This document shows positions 49,310-58,279 of a stretch of 64,000 nt of DNA, piece by piece. The notes below the pieces were generated by a model. That model was not told the DNA's origin, searched no databases, and worked only from the letters and a program-made list of their open reading frames with translations. Where the stretch lies: contig JBFWZQ010000001.1 of the NCBI GenBank assembly GCA_050185195.1, positions 248,001 to 312,000 on the forward strand. The letters are read 5' to 3'. Every line of letters begins with the position of its first letter. Positions within the stretch are counted from its first letter, which is position 1. The stretch is from CADEFQ01 sp050185195 (GTDB lineage: Bacteria > Pseudomonadota > Gammaproteobacteria > Steroidobacterales > Steroidobacteraceae). Both the position numbers and the translations under genes were made by a program.

Positions 49310-51163
49310 ATGGATGCCACGCAAGCTTTCCAGCTCGAGGAACTGCGGATTGACCCGGCGACCGGCGAAATCGCCGGCCCGGGTGGACGCGAGCAGCTCG
49401 ACCCGAAAGTCATGGGCGTGCTGGTGTTCATGGCGCAGCGTGCAGGCCAGGTCGTCTCGCGCAAGGAGCTGCTCGCGCGCCTGTGGCCGAATGCCGTCGT
49501 CACCGACGACGTGCTCACCCGCTGTTGTTACGAACTTCGTCGCCAGCTCAGCCAGGCGGGCGGCAGCGAACGCTACAAGGCGATGCTCGAAACGCTGCCG
49601 AAGCGTGGCTATCGACTGAACGCCGCAGCCACGCGGTCGCCATCCCGGCCTGTCGTCCGACCCCGGACCGGGTCCTGGCGCCCGTGGCTGGCGCTGGCCA
49701 TAACGATACCGGCTGCCGCCGCGATCCTGGCCCTCTATTTCAGCCAGCGCCCCGCCCCTGCGACGTCTCCCGTGCCGATGGCTGCCGTGGCGCCCTCGAT
49801 CGCGGTCCTGCCGTTCGTCGACATGAGCGCGGCGCAAGACCAGGCGTGGCTCGCCGACGGCATCAGCGAGGAAATCCTGAACCGCCTCGCGCAATCCGGT
49901 TCGCTGCGGGTGATCGCGCGCACGTCCTCGTTTTCGTTTCGCAACCGGCCGGTGGATATCCCGGAAGTCGCCGCCCGGCTCGGCGTCACGCATGTCCTGG
50001 AAGGCAGCGTTCGCCGGGACGGCAACCACGTCCGCATTACCGCCCAGCTAATCGAGGCCGCCACCGACTCGCACGCCTGGTCGAAGACCATCGATCGCGA
50101 ACTCGGCGATCTCTTTGTGGTCCAGGATGAAATCGCGGCGTCCGTTGCCACCGCGCTGAACGTCGCACTCGCTGGCAGGCCGGCACGCCGCGAGACGCCG
50201 GTGAGTGTCGCGGCCCACGAACGCTTCCTGCAAGGCGAGTTCTTCTACAACCGCCGCGCCACCGGCGACATCGAGCGTGCCGCGAAGTATTACGAGGAAG
50301 CCGTTGCCCTCGATCCAGGTTACGCACGGGCGTGGGCGGCGCTCGCGGGCGCGTACAACCTCCTCGGCGACCAGGCCGGCCCGACTGCGAGCAACTGGAA
50401 GACGCGACAGGGCAAGGCGGCGCATCGCGCCGTCGAGCTCGACCCCGGGCTCGCCGCAGCGCACGCGCGCCTCTCGCAGTACTACTACGAGACATCGGAC
50501 CGCGAGCGCGGCGACGTCCAGTTCCACGAGGCCCTCGCGCTCGATCCCGAGGACTCGCTGGTGATGGGATTCGCCGCCAGCAACGCGCTCCTGCGCGGCG
50601 ACGTCGATGGGTTGCTGGCCACGTGGCGCAAGCTGGTGGCGCGCGATCCCCTGTCGGCCACGCAACAAGCCAACTTCGGCAGCGCGCTGTTCCTGGCGGG
50701 GCAGCTGGACGAGGCGCTGGCTGCCTTTCGCAGGGTGCTGGAGCTGCGGCCTCAGGGCCCGACGGAGTTCGGGCGCGACGAGGCGCGGGTGCTCGTCGCG
50801 CTGCGGCGCTACGACGAGGCAGAGTCTGCCATCGCGCGCCTGCCGCTTGGCGAGCGCGATTTTGAAATAGCCCTGCTCCACGACGCACCCGGTCGCCGCG
50901 CCGCGGCGGACGCGGCACTCGCGCGATTGATGGCCCGGCCAGGACACGCGCACGACCTGCGGCTCGCTGAAATCCTGGCCTGGCGCGGCAGGCGCGACGA
51001 AGCGTTCGCGGTGCTCGCGGCCCGGCGTAGCGCGATCGAACGCGGCGAAGAACCGACGCCCTATCGGGTCTGGGGATACATCGAGGCCATGCGCTGGTCG
51101 TACTTCCTGAAGCCGCTGCACTCCGATCCTCGCTGGACCCAGCTGACGGCGGCTCCGCCGTAG
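49310..51163 (+). CDS. CadC-like membrane-bound transcriptional regulator with TPR repeats
   Basis: 617 aa. N-terminal winged helix (FQLEELRIDPATGEI, VVSRKELLARLWPNAVVTDD, TLPKRGYRL, about 5-105), one membrane helix (about 121-138), then a periplasmic-side FlgO/TolB-N-like segment (IAVLPFVDMSAAQDQAWLAD, GVTHVLEGSVRRDGNHVRIT) and TPR repeats (AAKYYEEAVALDPGYARAWA, AAHRAVELDPGLAAAHARLS, and others). Such one-protein sensors bind DNA directly while sensing outside. TTG 49280 is an alternative start. Divergent from the beta-propeller gene. Confidence 0.88.
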   Translation: MDATQAFQLEELRIDPATGEIAGPGGREQLDPKVMGVLVFMAQRAGQVVSRKELLARLWPNAVVTDDVLTRCCYELRRQLSQAGGSERYKAMLETLPKRGYRLNAAATRSPSRPVVRPRTGSWRPWLALAITIPAAAAILALYFSQRPAPATSPVPMAAVAPSIAVLPFVDMSAAQDQAWLADGISEEILNRLAQSGSLRVIARTSSFSFRNRPVDIPEVAARLGVTHVLEGSVRRDGNHVRITAQLIEAATDSHAWSKTIDRELGDLFVVQDEIAASVATALNVALAGRPARRETPVSVAAHERFLQGEFFYNRRATGDIERAAKYYEEAVALDPGYARAWAALAGAYNLLGDQAGPTASNWKTRQGKAAHRAVELDPGLAAAHARLSQYYYETSDRERGDVQFHEALALDPEDSLVMGFAASNALLRGDVDGLLATWRKLVARDPLSATQQANFGSALFLAGQLDEALAAFRRVLELRPQGPTEFGRDEARVLVALRRYDEAESAIARLPLGERDFEIALLHDAPGRRAAADAALARLMARPGHAHDLRLAEILAWRGRRDEAFAVLAARRSAIERGEEPTPYRVWGYIEAMRWSYFLKPLHSDPRWTQLTAAPP

Positions 51164-51172
51164 ACTACCGGG

Positions 51173-51604
51173 ATGTTCAGGAACCCGGATCGCGCCGCGA
51201 TCGAGCAGCTGCTGCGCAGCGCGAAGACCATCGCGATCGTGGGCCTGTCGTCGGACCCTTCCCGTCCGAGCCATCGGGTCGCGCAATCCCTGCAGGGGTT
51301 TGGCTACCGGATCATCCCGGTCACTCCGTCCGGGGCGACGATCCTGGGTGAACGATCGGTGCCGGACCTCGACCATCTCGCCGACGTCCTCGGCCCCGGC
51401 GCCAGGCCCGACGTCGTCGACGTGTTCCGCCGCCCCGAACACGTCGCCGCGATCGTCGACGACTGCATCCGCCTCGGCCTGCCCGCGCTCTGGCTGCAGG
51501 ATGGCGTCATCGACGCAAGCGCCGCGGCGAAGGCGCAGGCGGCCGGCATCTTCACCGTGATGGACCGCTGCATGTACCGCGACCGCGCCGCCCTGATCCG
51601 GTAG
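51173..51604 (+). CDS. CoA-binding domain protein (YccU family)
   Basis: 143 aa single Rossmann domain: IAIVGLSSDPSRPSHRVAQ, YRIIPVTPSGATILGE, DVVDVFRRPEHVAAIV, LWLQDGVID and a C-terminal VMDRCMY, the CoA-binding family signature. Role unknown. Ten bases before dapF. Confidence 0.9.
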   Translation: MFRNPDRAAIEQLLRSAKTIAIVGLSSDPSRPSHRVAQSLQGFGYRIIPVTPSGATILGERSVPDLDHLADVLGPGARPDVVDVFRRPEHVAAIVDDCIRLGLPALWLQDGVIDASAAAKAQAAGIFTVMDRCMYRDRAALIR

Positions 51605-51613
51605 GCTGCGCGC

Positions 51614-52450
51614 ATGCGCCTCGAGTTCACGAAGATGCACGGCCTCGGCAACGACTTCATCGTTTTCGATGCGCCCGCGGGCGGCTCGCCGCCCGCGGCG
51701 GATACCTTGCGCCGCCTCGCCGATCGCCACACCGGCATCGGCTTCGACCAGGCGCTGCTGCTCGAACCGGCCCGTCGCGCGGATACGGCGGTCTACTACC
51801 GCATCTTCAATGCCGACGGCATCGAAGTCGAACAGTGCGGCAACGGTGCGCGCTGCATCGCCGCGCTGCTCGCGCGCCGCGGGCGCGCGCACGGCAACGA
51901 CCTCACGATGGACAGTCCCGCGGGGCTGATCCGGGCGCGCATCGAACCGCGGGGACTCGTGTCGGTCGACATGGGCGTCCCGGATTTCAACCCGGCGGTG
52001 TTGCCATTCGAAGTCTCCACCGAGGCGCACGTCTATCCCCTCGAAGTGGGCGGCAACGAGGTCGAGGTCGGCGCGGTCTCGATGGGCAACCCGCACGCCG
52101 TGCTCACGGTCGCCTCGGCCGCAGCCGCGCCAGTGGATCGGCTCGGCCCGGCGATCGAGCGCCATCCGCGCTTCCCGAAGCGCGTGAACGTCGGCTTCAT
52201 GGAGATCGTCGATCGCAGCCACATCCGCCTGCGCGTGTACGAGCGCGGCACGGGCGAAACGCTCGCCTGCGGCACGGGCGCCTGCGCGGCCGTCGCCGTC
52301 GGGCGACGCCATGGGCGGCTCGACGAGCGCGTCGACGTGCAGGTCCCGGGCGGCGGCCTGACCGTCACCTGGCCCGGCCCCGGCAGGAATATTTGGCTCA
52401 CGGGGCCGGCCGAAGTATCTTTCACGGGAAGCGTGGAGATCGATACATGA
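51614..52450 (+). CDS. dapF: diaminopimelate epimerase DapF
   Basis: 278 aa. Interconverts LL- and meso-diaminopimelate for lysine and peptidoglycan. Two catalytic cysteines: Cys75 in VEQCGNGARC and Cys219 in TLACGTGACA. KMHGLGNDFIVFDA at the start and SMGNPHAV mid-protein are standard. PLP-independent. Stop overlaps the DUF484 start (ATGA), forming the dapF-DUF484-xerC cluster known from gammaproteobacteria. Confidence 0.97.
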   Translation: MRLEFTKMHGLGNDFIVFDAPAGGSPPAADTLRRLADRHTGIGFDQALLLEPARRADTAVYYRIFNADGIEVEQCGNGARCIAALLARRGRAHGNDLTMDSPAGLIRARIEPRGLVSVDMGVPDFNPAVLPFEVSTEAHVYPLEVGGNEVEVGAVSMGNPHAVLTVASAAAAPVDRLGPAIERHPRFPKRVNVGFMEIVDRSHIRLRVYERGTGETLACGTGACAAVAVGRRHGRLDERVDVQVPGGGLTVTWPGPGRNIWLTGPAEVSFTGSVEIDT

Positions 52451-53151
52451 CGACCAGAGAAGCGCGCGACCTGCCGGCGGAAACCATCGACGAGGAAACG
52501 ATCGCCCGCTACCTGCAGCTCAACCCGGATTTCTTCGAGCGCCACCAGGCGATCCTCGGGCGCATGCGCCTGCCGCACGCGCGCTCGGCCTCCACGATCT
52601 CGCTGGTCGAACGCCAGGTCGAAGTGCTGCGCGAACGCCAGGCCGAACTCGAGGGCAAGCTCGCCGAGTTCGTGAATGTCGCGCGCGCGAACGACAGCCT
52701 GTCCGGCAAGATCCAGCGCTTCACGCGCCGCCTGCTGCAGGCCGCGACGCGCCAGAAGATGGCCGAGGAGATCGAGGCGAGCCTGCGCGAGGATTTCGAC
52801 GCCTTCCATTCCACGCTGATCCTCACGAACGGCCACGCCCGCGGCTTCGAGATGCCGGAGCGCTTCCTGCGCGAGGCGGCGCCGGACAACGCCGACCTGA
52901 AATCCTTCGAGGGCCTGTTCTCGAGCGGCAAGCCGCGTTGCGGCCAGGTGCGCGACACGCAGCGCCAGTTCCTGTTCGGCAACGACGCCGGGGAGATCGG
53001 TTCCGTCGCCCTCGTGCCGCTCGGCGAACACGGCGCGATCGGCCTGCTGGCGCTTGGCAGCCACGACCGGGAGCGCTTCCATCCCGGCATGAGCACCGAG
53101 TTCCTCGCCCGCATGGGCGAGCTGATCGCGGATGCCATCGTCTATCGCTGA
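52447..53151 (+). CDS. DUF484 family protein
   Basis: 234 aa. YLQLNPDFFERHQAILGRMR at the N-terminus, the family's signature, then a coiled coil (SLVERQVEVLRERQAELE) and a GAF-like C-terminal half (GSVALVPLGEHGAIGLLALG). It lies between dapF and xerC, as in Pseudomonas and E. coli. Overlaps xerC by 20 bases. Confidence 0.88.
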   Translation: MTTREARDLPAETIDEETIARYLQLNPDFFERHQAILGRMRLPHARSASTISLVERQVEVLRERQAELEGKLAEFVNVARANDSLSGKIQRFTRRLLQAATRQKMAEEIEASLREDFDAFHSTLILTNGHARGFEMPERFLREAAPDNADLKSFEGLFSSGKPRCGQVRDTQRQFLFGNDAGEIGSVALVPLGEHGAIGLLALGSHDRERFHPGMSTEFLARMGELIADAIVYR

Positions 53152-54031
53152 CTGGCTCGCGCGCTTTCGGCGGCACCTCGCCACCGAACGGCGCCTCTCG
53201 CCGCACACGGACTCGAACTACGCGCGCGATCTCGCTGCGCTCGCGCGCTACTGCGAGAAGGAGCGCATCGACGACCTCACGCGCCTCGACAGCCAGCACG
53301 TGCGGCTGTTCGCGGCCCGCTCGCACGCCGCGGGGCTCGCGCCGCGCAGCGTACAGCGCCGCCTGTCGGCCGTGCGTACGTTCTGCGCCTTCCTCGTGCG
53401 CGAAGGCGCGATCGCCGCGAACCCCGCGCTCGACATCAGGGCGCCCAGGCCGGGCAAGCGCCTGCCGGCGGCGCTCGACCCCGACCGCGTGAACCAGCTG
53501 CTGAACATCTCCGCCGCGGACCCACTCGCGCTGCGCGATCGCGCCCTGATGGAGCTCGCCTACTCGTCCGGCCTGCGATTGGCCGAACTCGTCGGCCTCG
53601 ACGTCGGCGAGCTCGACTGCGCCGATCGCACAGTGCGGGTGCTCGGCAAGGGTGGCAAGACCCGCATCCTGCCCGTGGGCCGGCCGGCCCTCGCGGCGCT
53701 GCGGGCCTGGCTCGCCGCGCGGGCCGGGCTCGTGCGGGGCGCGGAGCAGGCCGTGTTCGTGGGCCGCAACGGCCGGCGGATGAGCGCGCGCGCCGTGCAA
53801 CTGCGCGTCGCCGGCTGGGCTCGCCGCCAAGGCCTCGGCGTGCACGTGAACCCGCACCTCTTCCGCCATTCCTTCGCCACGCATCTCCTTGAATCCAGCC
53901 GGGATCTTCGCGGCGTGCAGGAACTGCTCGGGCACGCCGACATCTCGACGACCCAGGTATACACCCACCTTGATTTCCAGCATCTCGCCCGCATCTACGA
54001 CGCTGCACACCCGCGCGCGCGCAGAAAGTAG
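53132..54031 (+). CDS. xerC: tyrosine recombinase XerC
   Basis: 299 aa. N-terminal SAM-like core-binding domain, then the catalytic domain with Arg149 (YSSGLRLAELVGL), Lys173 (VLGKGGKTR), His242-x2-Arg245 (NPHLFRHSFATHLL), His268 (LLGHADISTTQ) and nucleophile Tyr277 (VYTHL). All six residues are present. Resolves chromosome dimers with XerD at dif. The dif site is not expected here and none was found. Confidence 0.95.
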   Translation: MPSSIADWLARFRRHLATERRLSPHTDSNYARDLAALARYCEKERIDDLTRLDSQHVRLFAARSHAAGLAPRSVQRRLSAVRTFCAFLVREGAIAANPALDIRAPRPGKRLPAALDPDRVNQLLNISAADPLALRDRALMELAYSSGLRLAELVGLDVGELDCADRTVRVLGKGGKTRILPVGRPALAALRAWLAARAGLVRGAEQAVFVGRNGRRMSARAVQLRVAGWARRQGLGVHVNPHLFRHSFATHLLESSRDLRGVQELLGHADISTTQVYTHLDFQHLARIYDAAHPRARRK

Positions 54032-54039
54032 GCTTTTCG

Positions 54040-54582
54040 ATGAGTGAAACCTGGAATCCCCACGGCACCACGATCCTCGGGGTGCGACGCAATGGCGCGG
54101 TCGCCGTCGGCGGCGACGGCCAGGTCACGCTCGGCAACACCGTGATGAAGGGCAACGCCCGCAAGGTGCGGCCGCTCGGCGGCGGCAAGGTGCTGGCCGG
54201 CTTCGCGGGCGGCACCGCCGACGCCTTCACGCTGTTCGAACGCTTCGAGGGCAAGCTCGAGAAACACGGCAACCTCACGCGCGCCGCGATCGAGATCGCG
54301 AAGGACTGGCGCTCGGACCGCTACCTGCGCCGCCTCGAGGCGCTGCTGCTCGTCGGGGATCGCGAGAAACTGCTCGTGATCTCGGGCAATGGCGACGTGA
54401 TCGAGCCCGAGCACGACCTCGTCGCGATCGGCTCGGGCGGGCCGTTCGCGCAGGCCGCCGCACGCGCGCTCGTCGAGAACACGACACTCGACGCGCGGGC
54501 GATCGTCGAGCGCTCGCTCGGGATCGCCGCGGACATCTGCATCTACACCAACCGCAACCTCGTGATCGAGGAACTCAAGTGA
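54040..54582 (+). CDS. hslV: ATP-dependent protease peptidase subunit HslV
   Basis: 180 aa. N-terminal nucleophile hydrolase; after removal of a nine-residue propeptide (MSETWNPHG) the catalytic Thr10 is exposed in TTILGVRRNG. GGDGQVTLGNTVMKGNARKVR and GFAGGTADAFTLFERFE are the family's core. Forms a dodecamer capped by HslU. Stop TGA overlaps the hslU start. Confidence 0.97.
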   Translation: MSETWNPHGTTILGVRRNGAVAVGGDGQVTLGNTVMKGNARKVRPLGGGKVLAGFAGGTADAFTLFERFEGKLEKHGNLTRAAIEIAKDWRSDRYLRRLEALLLVGDREKLLVISGNGDVIEPEHDLVAIGSGGPFAQAAARALVENTTLDARAIVERSLGIAADICIYTNRNLVIEELK

Positions 54583-55949
54583 TGGACGTCGAAGCGACCC
54601 CTCCCGCCAGCGCCGCGGCGCTCACGCCGCAGGAAATCGTGCGCGAACTCGACAAGCACATCGTCGGCCAGGACGCCGCCAAGCGCGCGGTGGCCATCGC
54701 GCTGCGCAACCGCTGGCGGCGCATGCAGGTCGACGAGTCGTTGCGTGCCGAGATCACCCCGAAGAACATCCTGATGATCGGGCCGACCGGCTGCGGCAAG
54801 ACCGAGATCGCGCGCCGCCTCGCGAAGCTCGCGGGCGCCCCGTTCGTCAAGGTCGAGGCCACCAAGTTCACGGAAGTGGGCTATGTCGGGCGCGACGTCG
54901 ACTCGATCGTCAAGGAGCTGGTCGATGCGTCCGTGAAGATGGCGCGCGAGCAGGAAGTCGCGAAGGTGCGCGAACGGGCGATGGATGCCGCGGAGGAGCG
55001 CGTGCTCGACGCGCTGCTGCCGAAGCCGCGCATGATGGGCTTCTCGACCGACGAGCCGCCGGCGCCGCGCGACGCCGAAACACGGCAGAAGTTCCGCAAG
55101 ATGCTGCGCGAGCGCTCGCTCGATGATCGCGAGATCGAGATCGAGCTGCGCGCGATCCCGCTCGGCGTCGAGATCATGGCGCCGCCGGGCATGGAGGAGA
55201 TGCAGCAACAGCTGTCGTCGATGTTCCAGAACCTCGGCGGACAGCGCAGCCATGCGCGCAAGGTGAAGGTGAAGGAGGCCATCAAGCTGCTCACCGACGA
55301 AGAAGCCGCCAAGCTCGTCAACGAGGAGGAACTCAAGGCGCGCGCGGTCGCGAATGCCGAGCAGAACGGCATCGTCTTCATCGACGAGATCGACAAGGTC
55401 ACGCGCCGCCAGGAAACGCACGGCGCCGACGTGTCGCGCGAAGGCGTGCAGCGCGACCTGCTGCCGCTCGTCGAGGGCTCCACCGTTTCCACCAAGTACG
55501 GCCCGGTCAAGACCGACCACGTGCTGTTCATCGCCTCGGGTGCGTTTCACCTCTCGAAGCCTTCCGACCTGATCCCGGAGCTGCAGGGACGCCTGCCGAT
55601 CCGGGTGGAGCTCGGCTCGCTCGGCGTCGAGGACTTCGTGCGCATCCTCACCGAGCCGGACGCGGCGCTCACGACGCAGTACACGGCGCTGATGGAAACC
55701 GAGGGCGTGCGGGTCGATTTCGCCGCGGGCGGCGTGCGGCGCATCGCGGAGATCGCCGCGCACGTCAACGAACGCACCGAGAACATCGGCGCGCGGCGCC
55801 TGCACACCGTGATGGAGCGGCTGCTGGAGCGCGTGTCCTACACCGCGTCCGAGCAGCGCGGCAGCACCGTCGCGATCGATGCGGCGTACGTCGATGCGCA
55901 GCTCGGCGAACTGGCGAAGGACGAGGACCTGTCGCGGTATATCCTGTAG
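54582..55949 (+). CDS. hslU: HslU ATPase subunit of HslUV protease
   Basis: 455 aa AAA+ unfoldase. Walker A GPTGCGKT (67-74), VEATKFTEVGYVGRDVDSIV, the intermediate I-domain (about 110-240, with EMQQQLSSMFQNLGG), Walker B IVFIDEIDKV and sensor regions ELQGRLPIRVELGSL and IGARRLHTVMERLLE. The C-terminal YIL tail inserts into HslV pockets. ATG at 54582 overlaps the hslV stop by one base; GTG at 54579 is an alternative. Confidence 0.97.
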   Translation: MDVEATPPASAAALTPQEIVRELDKHIVGQDAAKRAVAIALRNRWRRMQVDESLRAEITPKNILMIGPTGCGKTEIARRLAKLAGAPFVKVEATKFTEVGYVGRDVDSIVKELVDASVKMAREQEVAKVRERAMDAAEERVLDALLPKPRMMGFSTDEPPAPRDAETRQKFRKMLRERSLDDREIEIELRAIPLGVEIMAPPGMEEMQQQLSSMFQNLGGQRSHARKVKVKEAIKLLTDEEAAKLVNEEELKARAVANAEQNGIVFIDEIDKVTRRQETHGADVSREGVQRDLLPLVEGSTVSTKYGPVKTDHVLFIASGAFHLSKPSDLIPELQGRLPIRVELGSLGVEDFVRILTEPDAALTTQYTALMETEGVRVDFAAGGVRRIAEIAAHVNERTENIGARRLHTVMERLLERVSYTASEQRGSTVAIDAAYVDAQLGELAKDEDLSRYIL

Positions 55950-55988
55950 CGGGCTGCGGGCCGCGCGCGGCGCCGCTATGATGCCGCC

Positions 55989-56525
55989 ATGCCCGCCACC
56001 GACCTGCGGCTCGAGACGCCGCGCCTCCTCCTGCGCCCGCTCGAAATGCAGGATTTCGACGCCTTCGCCGCCTTCCACGCCGAGCCGGAATCGATGCGCT
56101 TCCTCGGCGGCGTGCAGCCGCGCGAGGTCGCGTGGCGCACGCTGATGCTGATGGCCGGCGCGTGGCACCTGCAGGGGATTTCGATGTTCTCCCTCATCGA
56201 GAAGTCGACCGGCCGCTGGATCGGGCGCGCGGGCCCCTGGATGCCCGAAGGGTGGCCGGGACCGGAGGTCGGCTGGGGCGTCGTGCGGGACTGCCAGGGC
56301 AAGGGTTACGCCACGGAGGCGGCCCGGGCGGCCATCGACTGGGCGTTCGACACGCTCGGCTGGACCGAGGTGATCCATTCGATCTCGCCCGGCAACGCCG
56401 CCTCGCAGGCGGTGGCCGCGAAACTCGGCTCGCGCAATCGCGGCCCGGGCCGCTTGCCGCCGCCGCTTGCGGACGTGCCGATCGAGATCTGGGGCCAGAC
56501 GCGCGCGGAATGGCGGCGCCGATGA
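55989..56525 (+). CDS. GNAT-family N-acetyltransferase (RimJ/RimL-like)
   Basis: 178 aa. LETPRLLLRPLEMQDFDAFA at the start, WIGRAGPWMPEGWPGPEVGW, the acetyl-CoA loop VVRDCQGKGYATEAARAAI, and VIHSISPGNAASQAVAAKLG. Target could be an amino group of a protein N-terminus or small amine. ATGA overlap with the esterase gene. Confidence 0.88.
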   Translation: MPATDLRLETPRLLLRPLEMQDFDAFAAFHAEPESMRFLGGVQPREVAWRTLMLMAGAWHLQGISMFSLIEKSTGRWIGRAGPWMPEGWPGPEVGWGVVRDCQGKGYATEAARAAIDWAFDTLGWTEVIHSISPGNAASQAVAAKLGSRNRGPGRLPPPLADVPIEIWGQTRAEWRRR

Positions 56526-57247
56526 GCGCCGCGCCGAAGATGACGGTCGAGGAGAGCCGCGACGAAGTCGTCGTCACGCTGACTCCCTCCACGGCGTCGC
56601 CGGCGGGCGCCGCCGCGAGCGTGATCTGGCTGCACGGCCTCGGCGCGGACGGCCACGATTTCGTGCCGATCATTCCCGAGCTGCGCCTCGCACCGCCGGG
56701 AGAGCTGCGTTTCGTCTTTCCGCATGCGCCGGTGCGGCCCGTCACCCTGAACGGCGGCATGCCGATGCGCGCGTGGTACGACATCCGCGAGCTGTCGACC
56801 GCGGGGCGCCAGGACGAGGCCGGCACCCGGGAATCGGCCACGCGCATCGGCGCGCTGATCGGGCGCGAGATGGGACGGGGCACCGTGGCTGCGCGCATCG
56901 TGCTTGCGGGCTTCTCGCAGGGCGGCGCGGTGGCGCTGCACACGGCGTTGCGTTACCCACAGCGCCTCGGCGGGATCCTCGCGCTGTCGACCTACCTGCC
57001 GCTGCACGAGAGCGTGGCGCGCGAAGCGAGCGCAGCCAATCGGGACGTGCCGATCCTGATGTGCCACGGGTTGCACGACCCCGTGTTGCCATTCGCGCTC
57101 GGCGAACGGTCGCGCGATGCCCTCGCCTCGCTCGGCCATTCGGTCGAATGGAAGGCGTATCCGATGCAACACGAGGTCTGCCGGCCCGAGCTGGCCGATA
57201 TCTCGGCCTGGCTCGCCGCGCGCTTCAGGGAGCCGGTGGCCGCCTGA
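56522..57247 (+). CDS. carboxylesterase/phospholipase, dienelactone hydrolase-like
   Basis: 241 aa. SVIWLHGLGADGHDFVPIIP, AWYDIRELS, nucleophile in LAGFSQGGAVALH, then acid LMCHGLHDPVLP and His in QHEVCRPELADI: the carboxylesterase (EstA/YpfH) family order. ATG overlaps the GNAT stop. Its stop TGA abuts the complementary stop of the CDGSH gene, making TGATCA. Confidence 0.9.
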   Translation: MSAAPKMTVEESRDEVVVTLTPSTASPAGAAASVIWLHGLGADGHDFVPIIPELRLAPPGELRFVFPHAPVRPVTLNGGMPMRAWYDIRELSTAGRQDEAGTRESATRIGALIGREMGRGTVAARIVLAGFSQGGAVALHTALRYPQRLGGILALSTYLPLHESVAREASAANRDVPILMCHGLHDPVLPFALGERSRDALASLGHSVEWKAYPMQHEVCRPELADISAWLAARFREPVAA

Positions 57248-57910
57248 TCACTTGCGCACGGGCGGCAGGCCCGGCGCCTCGAAGCCGATCTTGCGGTGCG
57301 TGCCGTCGCAGAACGGCTTCTTGCCGGATTGCCCGCAGCGGCACAGCCAGCACTCGGTGACCTTCTGCACCGTGCGGCCCGTGCCGGTGACGATCTCGAG
57401 GCTGCCCTTGACGTGCAGCGGGCCATTTTCGACCGGGATCACCTCGAGCGGGCCGTTGCGCACTTCGAGGGCCGGGGACTCCTTCGTCGGCGCCTCGCCG
57501 GACGCCGCGAAACCGATGGCGACGTGGCTCGTATCGCAGTACGGCTTCGTCTTCGACGCCCCGCAGCGGCACAGCGTGGCGCGCAGCGCGCTGCCGCCGC
57601 CCCAGAAGTGCATGTCCGCGTGGAAGGCGAGCGGCCCGTTCTCGCGCAGCCGCACCGTGTTCACCTTTGGCGCGACCTCGGGTTCCCCGCCGTCGTGGCG
57701 CTCGCAGGTGATCGCGCCGGACGGGCAGTTGCGCGCGATCGACATCGCCGTTTCCGCGGAAGCGGCGTCGGGGTGGATCCATTCACCGGCAACGTTCGGC
57801 ACGAACACGTCCGGGTGATCGAGCACGCAGTGGCGCGAATGGATGCATTTCGCCGGGTCGAACCGCACCGTGGCGTTCGCGCCTCGCACTTCCTCGACCT
57901 TGTCGCCCAT
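57248..57910 (-). CDS. protein with N-terminal ferredoxin-like and two CDGSH iron-sulfur domains
   Basis: 220 aa. The N-terminal part has Cys22, Cys28 and Cys62-Pro (CIHSRHC...RNCPSGAIT), a divergent mono-cluster ferredoxin (Fer4_19 type). It is followed by two CDGSH-type [2Fe-2S] sites, CRCGASKTKPYCDTSH (Cys114, Cys116, Cys125, His129) and CRCGQSGKKPFCDGTH (Cys190, Cys192, Cys201, His205). The first has Thr-Ser instead of Gly-Ser. Soluble. Such proteins may handle redox sensing or Fe-S transfer. A 17-base-period tandem repeat lies just before its start. Confidence 0.9.
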   Translation of the reverse strand: MGDKVEEVRGANATVRFDPAKCIHSRHCVLDHPDVFVPNVAGEWIHPDAASAETAMSIARNCPSGAITCERHDGGEPEVAPKVNTVRLRENGPLAFHADMHFWGGGSALRATLCRCGASKTKPYCDTSHVAIGFAASGEAPTKESPALEVRNGPLEVIPVENGPLHVKGSLEIVTGTGRTVQKVTECWLCRCGQSGKKPFCDGTHRKIGFEAPGLPPVRK

Positions 57911-57923
57911 GATCGCGCCCTCC

Positions 57924-57956
57924 AGCCTTGCGTGTCGCCCAGCCTTGCGTGTCGCA
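57924..57956. repeat. 16-base direct repeat in tandem, 1 base apart
   Basis: CAGCCTTGCGTGTCGC occurs at 57924-57939 and again at 57941-57956. It lies 14 bases upstream of the CDGSH gene's start codon (that gene reads leftward), so it overlaps its presumed promoter or leader. It could be a slipped duplication or a pair of binding sites. Confidence 0.6.
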
Positions 57957-58066
57957 TTGTCCCACTTGTCAGCGGGGTCCTACGAGCATCGCCCGCTCCC
58001 GGCCCTGTGCCGCGGACCCATGCGGGGGTAACTTGACGATCACCCCGAAATGGAGGAGACAGCGGC

Positions 58067-58270
58067 GTGGCCGTGTCGGAACATACTTTTGGCAGCATGG
58101 AACTGGCCCCCGCCCGGCGGGGTGCGTCCCCGCCCGGCCCGCGCCCGCGGCAGGCCGCGCGCTGGCGCCTGGCCGCGGCAGGCGGCGAGATCCAGCGGGC
58201 CGCGGCCCTGACGGCAGCCACCTGGCTGCGCGCGCGCAAGGCCGTGGCCGGCCTGCTGTACGACAGGTAG
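58067..58270 (+). CDS. 67-residue hypothetical protein
   Basis: GTG start at 58067 with GGAGG at 58052-58056; a second GTG lies at 58073. MAVSEHTFGSMELAPARRGA, then Pro/Arg-rich and an Ala-rich helix ending LLYDR. No family recognised. It is ten bases before the response regulator gene and probably co-transcribed. Confidence 0.5.
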   Translation: MAVSEHTFGSMELAPARRGASPPGPRPRQAARWRLAAAGGEIQRAAALTAATWLRARKAVAGLLYDR

Positions 58271-58279
58271 GCGGGGAGC

